DNA of 64,000 nucleotides, taken from JBGAHD01 sp044226395 (lineage in GTDB: Bacteria > Pseudomonadota > Gammaproteobacteria > Xanthomonadales > Ahniellaceae). The translations under genes were made by a program, and so were the position numbers. The first letter of the stretch is position 1; each line of letters opens with the position of its first letter. A model generated the notes under the pieces. It had not been told where the DNA came from. It saw only the letters and a program-made list of their open reading frames with translations, and did no database searches. The stretch covers positions 930,001 through 994,000 of the forward strand of contig JBGAHD010000002.1 in the NCBI GenBank assembly GCA_044226395.1, read 5' to 3'. Positions 53,201-61,856 of this stretch are shown here, in pieces.

Positions 53201-56200
53201 CATCGCGAGCGATGCCGACGGCGATGCCCTCACATATCGCCTGAACCTCGCGCCGACTGGCATGCACATTGACGCCAGCACTGGCCACATCGCGTGGACA
53301 CCCACGTCGACGCAAGTCGGTACCGCGCGCGTGGACCTTGAGGTGCGCGACAGCAAGGGCGCCACGGCCACCCAACGCTTCGCCATCACGGTAAGCGCCG
53401 CCATCGCCAATCGACCGCCGACGATCACGTCGACGCCATCGCCCGATGCGCGCGCCACGCGCGAGTACCGCTACGACCTCGACGCCACCGACGAGGATGG
53501 CGATGCGCTCGTCTACTCGCTGATCAGCGCGCCGCCCGGCATGCAGATCGATCCAGCCACCGGACTGATCCGCTGGACACCCGTGGCCGAGGGCAAGGTC
53601 GACGTCACCGCCCGCGTCGCCGACGCGAAGGCCTACGTCGATCAATCGTGGACCATCACGGTCAACGTCGCGGAAAGCACGCTGAAGGCCTCCGTCACCG
53701 CGACGCCACAGCGCATCGCGCCGGGCGGCAGCGTGACGCTGTCGCTGCAATACACCGGCGCGGCCGGTGCCGTGACGCGCGCGCTCACCGTCGATGGCGT
53801 GCCGGTCTCGTTGGACGCCAAGGGTGAGGCCAGTTTCACCAGCAGCGTCGTGGGTCGTCACATTGTCGCAGGCACGGTCACCGATCCCTATGACACGGCT
53901 ACCGCGAGCACGGACTTCTTCGTCAGTGATCCCAGCGACACCGAGCCGCCGATCGTGCAACTGCTCGCGCCCGCCGATGCCAGCGAAATCAGCGCGCCCA
54001 CGCCCGTACGTGGCACCGTGACGGACCAGTCGCTCGCCTATTGGGTGCTGGCCGTGCGTCCGGCCAACTCACCCGAAGTACCGGTCACAGAAATCGCGCG
54101 CGGTACCCACACCTTCACCGATCAAGACTTCGCGCGCTTCGACCCGACCTTGATGCTCAACGGGCAATACGCGCTGATCCTGCAAGCCACCGACACGAAC
54201 GGTCGCGTGACCAGCGACTCCGTCGTCGTGATCGTCTCGGGCGACATGAAAGTCGGCCACTTCAGCATCACCTTCGAGGACGTGAGCATTCCGCTCGCCG
54301 GCATTCCCGTGCGCGTGCTGCGCACCTACGACACGCGGCGCAAGAGCGAGAAGCTCGACTTCGGTTACGGCTGGTCGCTCGACTATCAGAACGTACGCGT
54401 GCAGGAGTCGCGTCGCCTGGGCTTGAGTTGGCGCGTGCAGGAAATCCACGAAGACATCATCACGGTGAAGTACTGCATCGTGCCGGCCGGCGACCCCACC
54501 GTCACCGTCACCTTGCCCGACGGCGATGTCGAAACCTTCCATGCCAAGGCCGTGCCCGAATGCACCTTGTTCGCGCCCGAAGTCTACGTGCATCTCGAGT
54601 TTGAACCGGGCAAGCGCACACGCACGAAGTTGCGGCAGACCAGCTACGGCCTGGTGCGCGTGACCACGGTTGGCGACAACGTGGTCAGCAACATCGTCGA
54701 TCCCGAGGCACCGACCGTGCCGATCGACCCGCGACAGTACGAACTGACCACCGCCGACGGCATGGTCTACAAGCTCGATCAGCAGTTCGGCATTCGCCAA
54801 GTCGTCGACCCCAACGGCAACACGCTCGACTATTCCGACGCCGGCATCGTGCACAGCTCGGGCGTGGGCATCCGCTTCGTGCGTGACGCGCAGAACCGCA
54901 TCCAGGACATGATCCTGCCCGATGGCAAGCTTCTGTCGTACACCTACACCGAACAAGGCGACCTGCAAGCCAAGAGCGATCAGCTCAATCAAGTCACGCA
55001 ATACACCTACGAAACGGTGCGGCTGCCGCACTATCTGCGCGACATCATCGACCCGCGTGGCGTGCGTGTCAGCCGCAACGAGTACGACGAGGACGGGCGC
55101 CTGATTGCCACCATCGACGCCGACGGCCATCGCGTCGAAATGCACCACGACATCGCCGGACGCACCGAAGCCATCCGCGATCGTCGCGGTCATCAGACGA
55201 CCTATTTGTACGACGATCGCGGCCGCGTGCTTCGCAGCACCAACTCGTTGTCCGAAACCAAACGCTTCACCTACGACGACGATGACAATCTGCTGACCGA
55301 GACCGATGCCCTCGGTCACACCAACACCTACACCTACGACATCCAGGGCAACCGCCTCACCGAGTCCAATGCGCTGGGCGAGGTCACCACCTCGACCCTC
55401 GATCATCGCAATCACTTGCTCACGCAAGTCGATCCGATGGGGCGCACCGTCATCGCCAATCAGTACGACCCCAACTCCGGCGCGCTGCTGAGCACTAAGG
55501 ATGCGGTGGGCAACACCACGCAGTTCAGCTACGACTCCGGCGTCGGCTCCTTTGGCACCGGCGAGCTCAACAGCATGATCGACCCGGCGGGCAACCTCAC
55601 CGCCTACCTACTCAATCCGCCACGCATGTGGAGAGTCGGAGAAAAGGATCCGCTTGGCCATGTGACCCGCTACGAACACGACGACATGGGTCGCGTGATT
55701 CGGCAGATCCGCGAACGCACCGTCGCCGGCGATGCGCCGGACGCGGCCGCGAAGGGTCGCGCGCCGCTGATCGCCAAAGCCACCGTCACCGAAACCACCA
55801 CCACCACCTACGACGACAAGGGCCGCGTGGTACGCGTCGACCAACCCGACGGCTCATTCACCACCACGCAATACGACGGCAACGACAAGCCGACGCACGA
55901 GTGCGACAGCGCCAACCGCTGCACGGTCACGACGTATGACGCGCGCGGCAACGTCAGCCGCATCGACTACAGCGACGGCACCTTCGAGACCAAGACCTAC
56001 GACGAGAACGGCAACGTCACCGCCGAGACCGATCGGCAGGGCCATGCCACGCGGATGGTCTATGACGCAGCGGATCGCCTGATTGAAACGATTCAATCAG
56101 ACCAGACACCGGACACGGATGCCGACAATCCGCGCACCACCACGACGTATGACGCGGCTGGCCGTGTGCTCGCGTCGACCGATGAGCTTGGAAGGGTGTC

Positions 56201-58820
56201 GCGCTACGAGTACGACGCTGCGGGCCGACGCACGAAAATCATCCAGTCGAAGCCCGATGGCGCGGCCGGCAACGGCCCCACCACGATCACGGAGTACGAC
56301 GCCGCGGGTCGTCGCACGGCCATGGTCGATGCGCTGGGCCATCGCACGACGTATCGCTACGACGATGCGGGCAAGCTGCTCGAGACCACGTTCCATGACG
56401 GCACATCGGTGTCCGTCGTCTACGACCAGCTCAGCCGCAAGGTCAGCGAAACCGATCAAGCCGGCCGCACGACTTACTACGACTACGACAAACTCGGTCG
56501 ACTGATCACCGTCACGCTACCGCCCGCGAAACCGGGCGATGCGCCCTCGATCACGCGCTACGCCTACGACGAATGGGGCAACCGCATCACCCAGACCGAT
56601 GCCGCGGGCCGCGTCACGCGCTGGACCCACGACAGCCAAGGCCGTGAGATCTCGCGTACCTTGCCGCTGGGTCAGCACGAATCGATGGCCTACGACCTGC
56701 TCGGCAATCGCGTAAGCAGCACCGACTTCCGCGGCCGCGCCGTTGGCTACACCTACGACGACCAAAACCGCCTCACCGGCATCGACTACCCGACCGACCA
56801 CGACGTCACGATGACCTACACGCCGGAAGGTCAGCGTGCCACCGCGGTTGACGGGCGGGGCACGAGCAGTTGGGGCTACGACGAACGTCACCGCCTCGTC
56901 ACCGCCACCGATGCCGAAGGTCGCGTCATCACGTACACCTACGACAAGGCCGGCAATCTGTTGAGCCGCGTCAGTCCGGCGGCTACGCACACCTACACGT
57001 ACGATGCGCTCAATCGGTTGAGCACCGTCACGGCCACGGTTGCGGGCGATGCGCCCCGCGTTACCACGTACACGTATGACGCCGTGGGCAACCGCGCCAC
57101 CATGACCGGCGCCGAGGGCACCCAGACCGTCTACAGCTATGACGATCTCAATCGTCTCACCCACCTCGTCAAGCGCACGGCCGCCAACGCCCCGCTGTTC
57201 GAAGCTACCTACACGCTCGACCCCAGCGGCATGCGCACGCACGTCGCCGAGAACGACGACCAAGGCCACTTGAGAGATGTCACCTGGACCTACGACGGCC
57301 AGAAGCGACTGACGGGTGAAGCGATCAGCCATCGCGATACGACCGTCACCCGCAACGCCACCTGGACCTACGACGCGGTCGGCAATCGCCTGACCCAAAC
57401 CATCGTCCGGGGCGTGGGCCCGACACACGTCACGACGTACACGTACGACGACAACGACCGCCTGCTCACCGAAAGCGAGCAGATCGGTTCGGTGGCGGCG
57501 GTGCAGACGCTGTACGCGTACGACGCCCAAGGCAACACGACCGGCAAATCAAAGCTGGGCGAACTCATGGAATATGCCTACGACGACGCCAACCGCATGG
57601 TCGAGTTCCGCTCGGGCGGCAACCGCACGACCTACCAGTACAACGTCGACGGCATCCGCACCGCACAGACGTCGTTCTCGGGCGCAACCAGCACGGAAAC
57701 CCAATACCTCGTCGACGGCAACCACGCCTACGCCCAAGTCGCCGAGGAGTGGATCAGCGAGAACAACGCCAGCGCGAAGCTCGGAGTGGTATTCAGCTAC
57801 GGCGACGACATCATCAGCCAAGTGCGATGCACACCAAACTCGGTTACGACCTGCGCGAACGCCAGCTATTCGGCGCTGCATGCCGATGGGTTTGGGTCGA
57901 CTAGAGCGTTGACCAACTCCGCGGGCACGGCCACCGACAGGTACGAGTTCGATGCTTGGGGCGAGACCGCTCACGTAAGTGGGATCACGCCGACGGAGCA
58001 TCTCTATCGTGGGGAACAGATCGACTCAGCGCTTCGTCAATACAACCTGCGCGCGAGGTGGATGGACCCGCGCAATGGTAGATTCACAACGTCCGACAGA
58101 TACCCTGGGGTGGTTCAAGACCCGCCGACACTCCATCGCTATCTCTACGCCAACGCTAGTCCGACGAGATACGCCGACCCAACCGGATACTTCTCTATGA
58201 CAGAGATGATGTCGGCACTCAGTAGTGCAGCGAATATCTACAGCAACGCCATTTCAGCCATATCACTATTTGACCCGGACCTAGCTGAGAGCATCGACAG
58301 CAGCGTCCCGAGCATCATCGATTACCTCTTGCCATCGCTCATTCGCATGGCCGGCAGCGCGATCGGCAGCCCGCCTGAAGTTGGTGTCGCGGTTTCTGGC
58401 ATCTATGCAACTGCTGCAACGGGCTCCGGAATAGAGCTACACCACACAATCCCTGTCTATCTCTGTGGATGCGAGAGGCAAAAGACCGTCCCGATGTACA
58501 GAACGGACCATTGGTTCGTGCACGGCGAAATGGCACTCCTCGAAGCCACCATCGAGACGATGGGAAAGTCGTTCCAATTCGTCTTCAAGCGTAGCAAGGC
58601 AGGTACAGCAAACAGGCGATATGTCCGTGCCGCCGCAAGGACGACGAACGGTCGAACCGCAATTGCTGCAGCCATCGGCTCGATTTACTACGGCTCTGGA
58701 TACTGGACCTACTCACTGGGCGGATTCACACCGCTAGGGGCAGTATTCACCGAGGAATCAGGCAGGTTTATCGCGAGCCGAGCCAACTCTTCATACCCAA
58801 TCTGCTCGAGAAGCCTTTGA
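47250..58820 (+). CDS. giant exported RHS/YD-repeat protein with HNH-like C-terminal toxin
   Basis: A 3856-residue protein. ATG 47250 follows AGGA, with a signal peptide (1 to about 25). Domains by approximate residue: an N-terminal surface domain (70-230); two cadherin-like domains (230-410, DPDNDALTYRV and YHGSDSLRFTVND); He_PIG-type Ig domains (415-570); an alpha-toroid domain with QKPDGGWGEL and QQSDGSWGAT repeats (585-915) and a CLACH haem-type motif at 625-629; a CARDB-like domain; further He_PIG domains; an FG-GAP-like propeller (about 1310-1695, DSNGDGRIDGADLPAIV); a second CARDB-like domain; Ig domains; then an RHS/YD barrel (about 2330-3640) with the RHS core YNLRARWMDPRNGRF. The last 210 residues form the toxin tip with ELHHTIPVYL (His3731/3732) and DHWFVH (His3754/3758), an HNH-like pattern. 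Secretion would be by Sec. Confidence 0.85.
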   Translation: MHSKNLLLSVGLLLVQAMLGVSHAQGAGLGDDVRPLQGISTSDAGLLETERRALRDPANATPERITSATPSCALYPLILPSTVFNAASAGQAFNNLPRGIAPGNFSWITWAGSQSAPTLATSLTPPGDSHTYINPFDLADRVPSVEDYVIGAQGSMNARAVRDALDALLSREITVPLWDRVTTASLVTASPPARGQPLLRIARFARVKLSAYQLTGQGTVSLIFLGFDDCANQPPRAQALRVSTPRNTPVAITLMGSDPDNDALTYRVAMHPERGALSGTPPRLTYTPQPGYVGSDGFTYTVSDAARTSDPALVEITITDTGNRAPLANAQTIRVDEDASIAFTLTGTDPEGAALRFAIINTPTQGTLTGTAPALTYTPRANYHGSDSLRFTVNDGASTSAPATVEIQVRSINDPPTITSTPPTTASIAQSMRYAATAVDIDSTTLTWSVVAAPAGASIDSNSGVLTWTPTLAQVGAQPFEITVSDGDGGSARQAFTITVAPPAVNHAPTITSTPITTVDEGQDYAYDVDATDPDPRDVLRYALRRQAEGMRIDEQSGVIAWPALRELAQPSVVANQRCARRTDTPGAGVAESLRPIYQRIRDSLGRAASFVATTTIAWDHENQCLACHVQAQGMLGLQSASTKTSVDADAAEYLLAKTLRSQRPDGSILTNNDHQPVYQTVYSTWALSFVPDRARTLPARARALEFLWRNARAGDGNVHWFPSELARALIRDGETMSALVAVTAARFDADTRALPQATAEHRALAEQFRSLAPAMAEFFIAHAYDDEPSVLSMAARMMGLTATLAMIDEPGARERVLTAMGLLDARLRALQKPDGGWGELATSPKSDPLITALVGIALDGRRPPRNDPAILRTLDYLLAAQQSDGSWGATTLFTTHMASAAVVMMYLPIAMDYLQSDGDLVPGPMTLSRVDGQWRLDASVINRGGVDITGPITVTARADDTRGSVLGTATFEGLAAGASRAVDIALGNDAPTYNIHITVTPTASTLECEVDNNSASASLIEVEARDIGGLADTQRYLLNVLDANDAPELRTVALPAATTGQPYAFQIDAVDADRGDELRYALTGPTYLAIDALSGLITWHPADDQGGDHAVTVEVTDLAGAVARSEYTLHVAARPANAPPAITTRPLRSAQLGVPYVYDVDAVDPDGDAIAYSLISAPQAMAIDADSGRITWSPALPSTDHPAYVMVRATDARGASSQQAYQLGVYQTLHAPRIEPPFANYTDEREQYRSTAGLIDLDRYDTHEWSLLLAPVGMTLQPETRVLEWFARDPRPLYPTPSTYDSPGNDRCWMPGATVADISAKPRWSVSVKEGSQPVLGALSDSNGDGRIDGADLPAIVAVENDRDVHAIDARTGEVLWQALTNERIERSVVPAIADIDGDGQPEVLVYAAPSGVPTLTALDAKGAVQWRADVAPSTERLQTKAIVVADITRDPGLEIFLGKSLYDAKGHRLFALPSARDSALMTPIDVDGDGRVELLYADELYSNTGALLRRFTADWRGFVYRIDGAMANLDDDPALEYVASVNAQLGFNSGRIGVFDDDGRLMWMSAPGVEPGLPIIGDLTGDGEVDIYAPGYGAMFRADGTTRWTKSAAQAAVAVAADLNQDGAYELLTYDFGAVSVIGAHSGRRNDIIGFGVDNRDRTLVHPVVVDVDGDGHAEVLAGHANTLTLYESDSEAWGPASSADPQHLMSLDDDGQPSTSYTENLRIAQRAATDAVTLPDLAFETPEMVAGPEGDHLQVTIINRGLRDIRAPFRVILRAGTESRQIGTLGELTLQALEAGTSQRLTFDLPARDTMPGDAVLTADPDHVITECATGNNVIGIGNAWVRVVDSAGLSTEQYFATHLRRSYSNAQLSTAKPTTARTGEVFRHDVRGSTAEPGANYQYRLFQGPSSMRVHPNTGEVTWTPSANQVGTHTFIVQALMLLGGEVRQAYTVDVVAGAANTAPVITSTPPLQATAERAYVYDVIASDADGDALTYRLNLAPTGMHIDASTGHIAWTPTSTQVGTARVDLEVRDSKGATATQRFAITVSAAIANRPPTITSTPSPDARATREYRYDLDATDEDGDALVYSLISAPPGMQIDPATGLIRWTPVAEGKVDVTARVADAKAYVDQSWTITVNVAESTLKASVTATPQRIAPGGSVTLSLQYTGAAGAVTRALTVDGVPVSLDAKGEASFTSSVVGRHIVAGTVTDPYDTATASTDFFVSDPSDTEPPIVQLLAPADASEISAPTPVRGTVTDQSLAYWVLAVRPANSPEVPVTEIARGTHTFTDQDFARFDPTLMLNGQYALILQATDTNGRVTSDSVVVIVSGDMKVGHFSITFEDVSIPLAGIPVRVLRTYDTRRKSEKLDFGYGWSLDYQNVRVQESRRLGLSWRVQEIHEDIITVKYCIVPAGDPTVTVTLPDGDVETFHAKAVPECTLFAPEVYVHLEFEPGKRTRTKLRQTSYGLVRVTTVGDNVVSNIVDPEAPTVPIDPRQYELTTADGMVYKLDQQFGIRQVVDPNGNTLDYSDAGIVHSSGVGIRFVRDAQNRIQDMILPDGKLLSYTYTEQGDLQAKSDQLNQVTQYTYETVRLPHYLRDIIDPRGVRVSRNEYDEDGRLIATIDADGHRVEMHHDIAGRTEAIRDRRGHQTTYLYDDRGRVLRSTNSLSETKRFTYDDDDNLLTETDALGHTNTYTYDIQGNRLTESNALGEVTTSTLDHRNHLLTQVDPMGRTVIANQYDPNSGALLSTKDAVGNTTQFSYDSGVGSFGTGELNSMIDPAGNLTAYLLNPPRMWRVGEKDPLGHVTRYEHDDMGRVIRQIRERTVAGDAPDAAAKGRAPLIAKATVTETTTTTYDDKGRVVRVDQPDGSFTTTQYDGNDKPTHECDSANRCTVTTYDARGNVSRIDYSDGTFETKTYDENGNVTAETDRQGHATRMVYDAADRLIETIQSDQTPDTDADNPRTTTTYDAAGRVLASTDELGRVSRYEYDAAGRRTKIIQSKPDGAAGNGPTTITEYDAAGRRTAMVDALGHRTTYRYDDAGKLLETTFHDGTSVSVVYDQLSRKVSETDQAGRTTYYDYDKLGRLITVTLPPAKPGDAPSITRYAYDEWGNRITQTDAAGRVTRWTHDSQGREISRTLPLGQHESMAYDLLGNRVSSTDFRGRAVGYTYDDQNRLTGIDYPTDHDVTMTYTPEGQRATAVDGRGTSSWGYDERHRLVTATDAEGRVITYTYDKAGNLLSRVSPAATHTYTYDALNRLSTVTATVAGDAPRVTTYTYDAVGNRATMTGAEGTQTVYSYDDLNRLTHLVKRTAANAPLFEATYTLDPSGMRTHVAENDDQGHLRDVTWTYDGQKRLTGEAISHRDTTVTRNATWTYDAVGNRLTQTIVRGVGPTHVTTYTYDDNDRLLTESEQIGSVAAVQTLYAYDAQGNTTGKSKLGELMEYAYDDANRMVEFRSGGNRTTYQYNVDGIRTAQTSFSGATSTETQYLVDGNHAYAQVAEEWISENNASAKLGVVFSYGDDIISQVRCTPNSVTTCANASYSALHADGFGSTRALTNSAGTATDRYEFDAWGETAHVSGITPTEHLYRGEQIDSALRQYNLRARWMDPRNGRFTTSDRYPGVVQDPPTLHRYLYANASPTRYADPTGYFSMTEMMSALSSAANIYSNAISAISLFDPDLAESIDSSVPSIIDYLLPSLIRMAGSAIGSPPEVGVAVSGIYATAATGSGIELHHTIPVYLCGCERQKTVPMYRTDHWFVHGEMALLEATIETMGKSFQFVFKRSKAGTANRRYVRAAARTTNGRTAIAAAIGSIYYGSGYWTYSLGGFTPLGAVFTEESGRFIASRANSSYPICSRSL

Positions 58821-58828
58821 GGACCACC

Positions 58829-59479
58829 ATGCAAAGAAGACTCCATTCATTCTCTGAGCTTGCAAGTAGCGTCGGCCGATTCGAGATGGAGACGATCCCC
58901 AATCGAGGCATACGTCGAGAGCACAGCGCGATGGACGTCGGCCGAGCCGAGACACTGGGCCTCTTCGCGGCGTCGAGAATATTCGCATGCTATCCGGAAG
59001 ATGACAGAGCTTCTGTGATCAATCTGCTGAGCAAACTTGGCGACAGGAGCAAGAAGCACTGGGAACTGAGAGCGCCGCGATCTGAGAGGGAGCGAAAGCT
59101 GTGGGAAAGGCTGCTTGCAGAAGATCATGTCTTGATCTTTGAAGCACCGATGTCCAGTGACTGGCAGGAGCACGTAATTCGGCAGATGTATCTCCCCGAC
59201 GTCGCCGCAGTGCCTTCATCCTGTCTTTCGCAAGAGTGGGAAAATTTCGAAAAGGCCAGTTTCAAGTCGGCCGAAAACCTACTTCACTTGTCTCTTGGGG
59301 TTTGGCGAACGGTGTGTACGTTTGTCGGCAATGGTGACTTGTTCAATTCGGCAGTGAGGATCGCATCCGAGAGGCCACCGATGATGTGGGGATACACCGT
59401 GCCAGCATTTAGGGATATCTGCCGATCGCGGAGATTCATCTTCGGAAGAAAGCCGAAGGCACAAGAGACTGACCTATGA
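58829..59479 (+). CDS. cassette 1 protein A, likely immunity protein
   Basis: A 216-residue cytosolic protein, ATG 58829 after GAGGA, 8 bases after the RHS stop. Its position directly behind the toxin tip is the classic place for the immunity gene. I do not recognise the family. Marked segments are GRFEMETIPNRGIRREHSAM, RAETLGLFAASRIFACYPED, EDHVLIFEAPMSSDW, FEKASFKSAENLLHLSLGVW and the C-terminal RSRRFIFGRKPK. A paralogue with about two-thirds identity over these segments is at 60975-61667. Base composition is lower in GC than the genome, like the toxin tip, so the two probably arrived together. Confidence 0.7.
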   Translation: MQRRLHSFSELASSVGRFEMETIPNRGIRREHSAMDVGRAETLGLFAASRIFACYPEDDRASVINLLSKLGDRSKKHWELRAPRSERERKLWERLLAEDHVLIFEAPMSSDWQEHVIRQMYLPDVAAVPSSCLSQEWENFEKASFKSAENLLHLSLGVWRTVCTFVGNGDLFNSAVRIASERPPMMWGYTVPAFRDICRSRRFIFGRKPKAQETDL

Positions 59480-59710
59480 GTCTTCATTGCTGTAAGGAGT
59501 ATCTCTCCAAGACGCGGGCGCAGTTTGAATGCGTATTGAGGTGACAGGCTGGCGGAATTACAACGCAATAGAGAAAGCCAAGAGCAACTTCTCACGCACC
59601 AACGAAACAGAAGACATCCTAACGTCCAGTCAGCCCAGGTAGAGCTGGCTGTGCATGAAGAGAATCCCGACGTAGCCCCGGCCAATCCAATCGGGGAACG
59701 AGGAGCAAAT
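59480..59710. other. 231-base gap within cassette 1
   Basis: AT-richer than the genome. It holds one 37-codon open frame (59529-59642, beginning MRIEVTGWRNYNAIEKAK) that could be a remnant or a very small gene; no ribosome-binding site supports it. Confidence 0.3.
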
Positions 59711-60364
59711 GTGAAGCTGGGCCGAAAGAAAGCTGAGCGGGCACTCACAAATGGATTGCTCCGTGAGCTATCCCCCTTGGGTTTCGTCGAAATGGATATT
59801 GGTGTCATTGTTCGACCGAAAGGCAATTGGTACGAAGGCTTCTTCGTACAGATAAGTTCGCCTCCAGCGCAAGAGGTGTGCATCGTAGCGGCTGTGGAAG
59901 TACCCCCTGCACTCGAACTCGCATTAGGAGAGAAACCGACAACATTCTCCGTAGCGGTAGGTGGACGATTGTCGAAGTATGGAATCAACCAAGGAGATCA
60001 GTGGTTTCGCTTGCGAACGGACGCGGATGTAGAGGCAACAACCACCGACGTGGCGGACCTACTTCGTAAACACATTCACTGGTTCGAACAGTTCAAGTGC
60101 ATTCGAGATATCGCGGAGTCCTTCTACGAGAATAGAAGTCTTCGTCCGCTAGGCCAGAATGACTACTGGAAGCAGCTCCAAGTATTCAACTACGCCTGCC
60201 TACTCCTTGCAGCTGGCGAGCTCTGTCTAGCGATGAAATGGCTTCAGGAAACGGACAGGGCCGTTCGATCAGGCGAAAGACTAGACAAAGACGATCGCGA
60301 GCTTCTGGAAAGGGTGGCCTTGCTGATGAAGAAGACTAATGGTGTCAACAAGGAGGCGGTATGA
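59711..60364 (+). CDS. cassette 1 protein B, DUF4304-like
   Basis: A 217-residue cytosolic protein. The GTG at 59711 has AGGAG at 59701-59705; a frame extending to 59651 lacks such a site. The order LLRELSPLGFVEMDIGVIVR, GNWYEGFFVQIS, later GDQWFRLRTDADVEATTTDV and FKCIRDIAESF resembles DUF4304-type immunity proteins (LxPxGF, W, then Trp-rich strand and helical end) and parallels protein B of cassette 2. The C-terminal 70 residues are helical (VFNYACLLLAAGELCLAMKW). The stop overlaps the next start as ATGA. GC is low for the genome. The family call is tentative. Confidence 0.55.
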   Translation: MKLGRKKAERALTNGLLRELSPLGFVEMDIGVIVRPKGNWYEGFFVQISSPPAQEVCIVAAVEVPPALELALGEKPTTFSVAVGGRLSKYGINQGDQWFRLRTDADVEATTTDVADLLRKHIHWFEQFKCIRDIAESFYENRSLRPLGQNDYWKQLQVFNYACLLLAAGELCLAMKWLQETDRAVRSGERLDKDDRELLERVALLMKKTNGVNKEAV

Positions 60365-60795
60365 GAATACCGCTTTGGATAGCACTTCTCGTAAGTCTCA
60401 TGACTGCTCCGAAGTCACATGCGTGTAGTTGCGAACAACAGACAGTTGACGACGCTGTACGGAGCGCCGCCTCCGTGTTTCTCGGAGAGACCATCGCGGC
60501 CAACGTCGTAGAGACGGAAGAGGGGAGGATGGTTCTGGAAGTAACCGTAAAAGACATCGTCTATCTGAAGGGTCAAGGTGACGAAGTAAGAAGGATCTAT
60601 TCGCCCGCGAGCTCGGCCGCTTGCGGAAGATCAGTCTCGGTTCCGAGATCCATGTGGTTCTTCATAAGCGAGGACGGCGAGTTCACAAAGTGTGATCCCA
60701 ACATGCTGTCGACAGATAGGAGCTCATTCCCCTTGTTTCTGCTTGTGAAGGACAGGTTCATCGAGATGAAGAAGCGGAGTGCTACAGAGCCTTAG
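60361..60795 (+). CDS. cassette 1 protein C, exported NTR/TIMP-like protein
   Basis: A 144-residue protein with a signal peptide (1 to about 21) whose predicted cleavage, SHA|CSC, leaves a mature N-terminus starting Cys-x-Cys. This and the later segments VDDAVRSAASVFLGETI, a strand pair, ASSAACGRSV and FTKCDPN match the NTR/TIMP-like OB-fold pattern. In eukaryotic TIMPs the N-terminal Cys-x-Cys chelates the zinc of metalloproteases; that function is not shown for bacterial relatives. ATG overlaps the B stop (ATGA) and has GGAGG in front. Counted over 60361-60420, only 27 of 60 bases are G or C. Confidence 0.65.
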   Translation: MRIPLWIALLVSLMTAPKSHACSCEQQTVDDAVRSAASVFLGETIAANVVETEEGRMVLEVTVKDIVYLKGQGDEVRRIYSPASSAACGRSVSVPRSMWFFISEDGEFTKCDPNMLSTDRSSFPLFLLVKDRFIEMKKRSATEP

Positions 60796-60974
60796 TGAAT
60801 ATGTAGGGGCTACCGCGAAAGCAGGGTTGAGCTATGTCATTCGAAGAAATAGGTGAAACGAACGGAGTTTAGTCAACAAATTCTCATATTTGGACCAATG
60901 ACACTCAGGAGATGGCCGCGATCACAGACCATCAACTCCCAACCAGAAAGCACCCGGAGGCATTTGAAATCACC

Positions 60975-61667
60975 ATGACACCAACCATGCACACCTTTTC
61001 CGAAATGGCGCTATGCACGGGGCGGTTCGAGATGGAGGCCATTCCGGGTGATGGCGTGCGGCGACAGCGCAGTGCCATCGATGTCGATCGGGCCGAGGCG
61101 TTGGGGCTGTTCACCGCGACCAAAATCTACGCGTGCTATCCGGAGGATGAGCAGCTGTCGATGTCGCAACTGGCCGATAAGCTCGGGCGGCGGTGCAGGG
61201 AGGGGTGGGAGCTTTCGCCGCCGGAATCGACCGTGGATCGATCGCTTTGGGATAAGTTGCTGCTCACGGATCAAGTGTTGATCTTCGAAGCGCCGACGAG
61301 CCGCGAGTGGCTGGAGGTTCTCACCAGTCAGTTGTTCCGCCCGTTCGTGGCGGAGGTGCCTTCGATCAGTCACTTCCGACAGTGGGTGGAGTTCGAGAAG
61401 GCGTCCTTCAAGTCAGCGAACGATTTGCTGCATGTTTCCTTCGGAATCGGCAGATCCCTCTGCACCTTTGTCGGCACGGGCGAGATCTTCAACACGGCCG
61501 TGGCTGCGGCATCCCTTCGCCCGCCCATGTTGCGGGGTTATCCGGGGCCCGCCTTCAAGGACATTGCCCGCTCACGGAAGAACATCTTTGGCGCTTCGCC
61601 GAAGAAGGGCGCTCAGAAGCCCGAGGAGTTGAAGGCAAGCGATGGCGCGCCATCGATTTCCGACTGA
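60975..61667 (+). CDS. cassette 2 protein A, paralogue of the likely immunity protein
   Basis: A 230-residue protein. ATG 60975 aligns with the start of the cassette 1 copy. Matching segments are GRFEMEAIPGDGVRRQRSAI, RAEALGLFTATKIYACYPED, DQVLIFEAPTSREWLEVL, FEKASFKSANDLLHVSFGIG and RSRKNIFGASPKK. It has an extra hydrophilic tail of about 14 residues. Its GC is higher than in copy 1 (36 of 60 bases at 61081-61140), so it has either been in the genome longer or come from another source. It probably protects against a related or former toxin tip. Confidence 0.65.
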   Translation: MTPTMHTFSEMALCTGRFEMEAIPGDGVRRQRSAIDVDRAEALGLFTATKIYACYPEDEQLSMSQLADKLGRRCREGWELSPPESTVDRSLWDKLLLTDQVLIFEAPTSREWLEVLTSQLFRPFVAEVPSISHFRQWVEFEKASFKSANDLLHVSFGIGRSLCTFVGTGEIFNTAVAAASLRPPMLRGYPGPAFKDIARSRKNIFGASPKKGAQKPEELKASDGAPSISD

Positions 61668-61813
61668 ATCGCGCGACCGCGACCACAAATCGAATACGGA
61701 CTGACGAGCGCAACGACTCCATCAGACGCCGTCGCTCGCCCACTGTGGTGAACTCGCTGGAATGCGGTCAGCAAGTTGCCACCGAATGGCTGCAATCACC
61801 GTTCACGACATCC

Positions 61814-61819
61814 TATTAT
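61814..61819 (+). promoter_or_regulatory. candidate -10 element before cassette 2 gene B
   Basis: TATTAT stands 38 bases before the ATG at 61857. No clear -35 at 17 bases upstream. The 190-base gap 61668-61856 has no other feature that I can name. Confidence 0.3.
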
Positions 61820-61856
61820 CGGCCCCTGAGAGAGGGTGACGAACCGGGACTCGGCC

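Noticed and set aside
47238..53960. Very long minus-strand open frames opposite the RHS gene (for example 47238-49598, 50187-52367, 52374-53960)
   Set aside because: They follow the codon phase of the plus-strand gene, are rich in Arg, Gly, His and Asp, show no domains, and arise from high GC at third positions. The plus strand has clear domain content throughout.
54900..57700. DNA-level tandem repeats in the YD-repeat region
   Set aside because: The periodicity comes from repeated protein motifs of the RHS barrel, not from recent DNA duplication.
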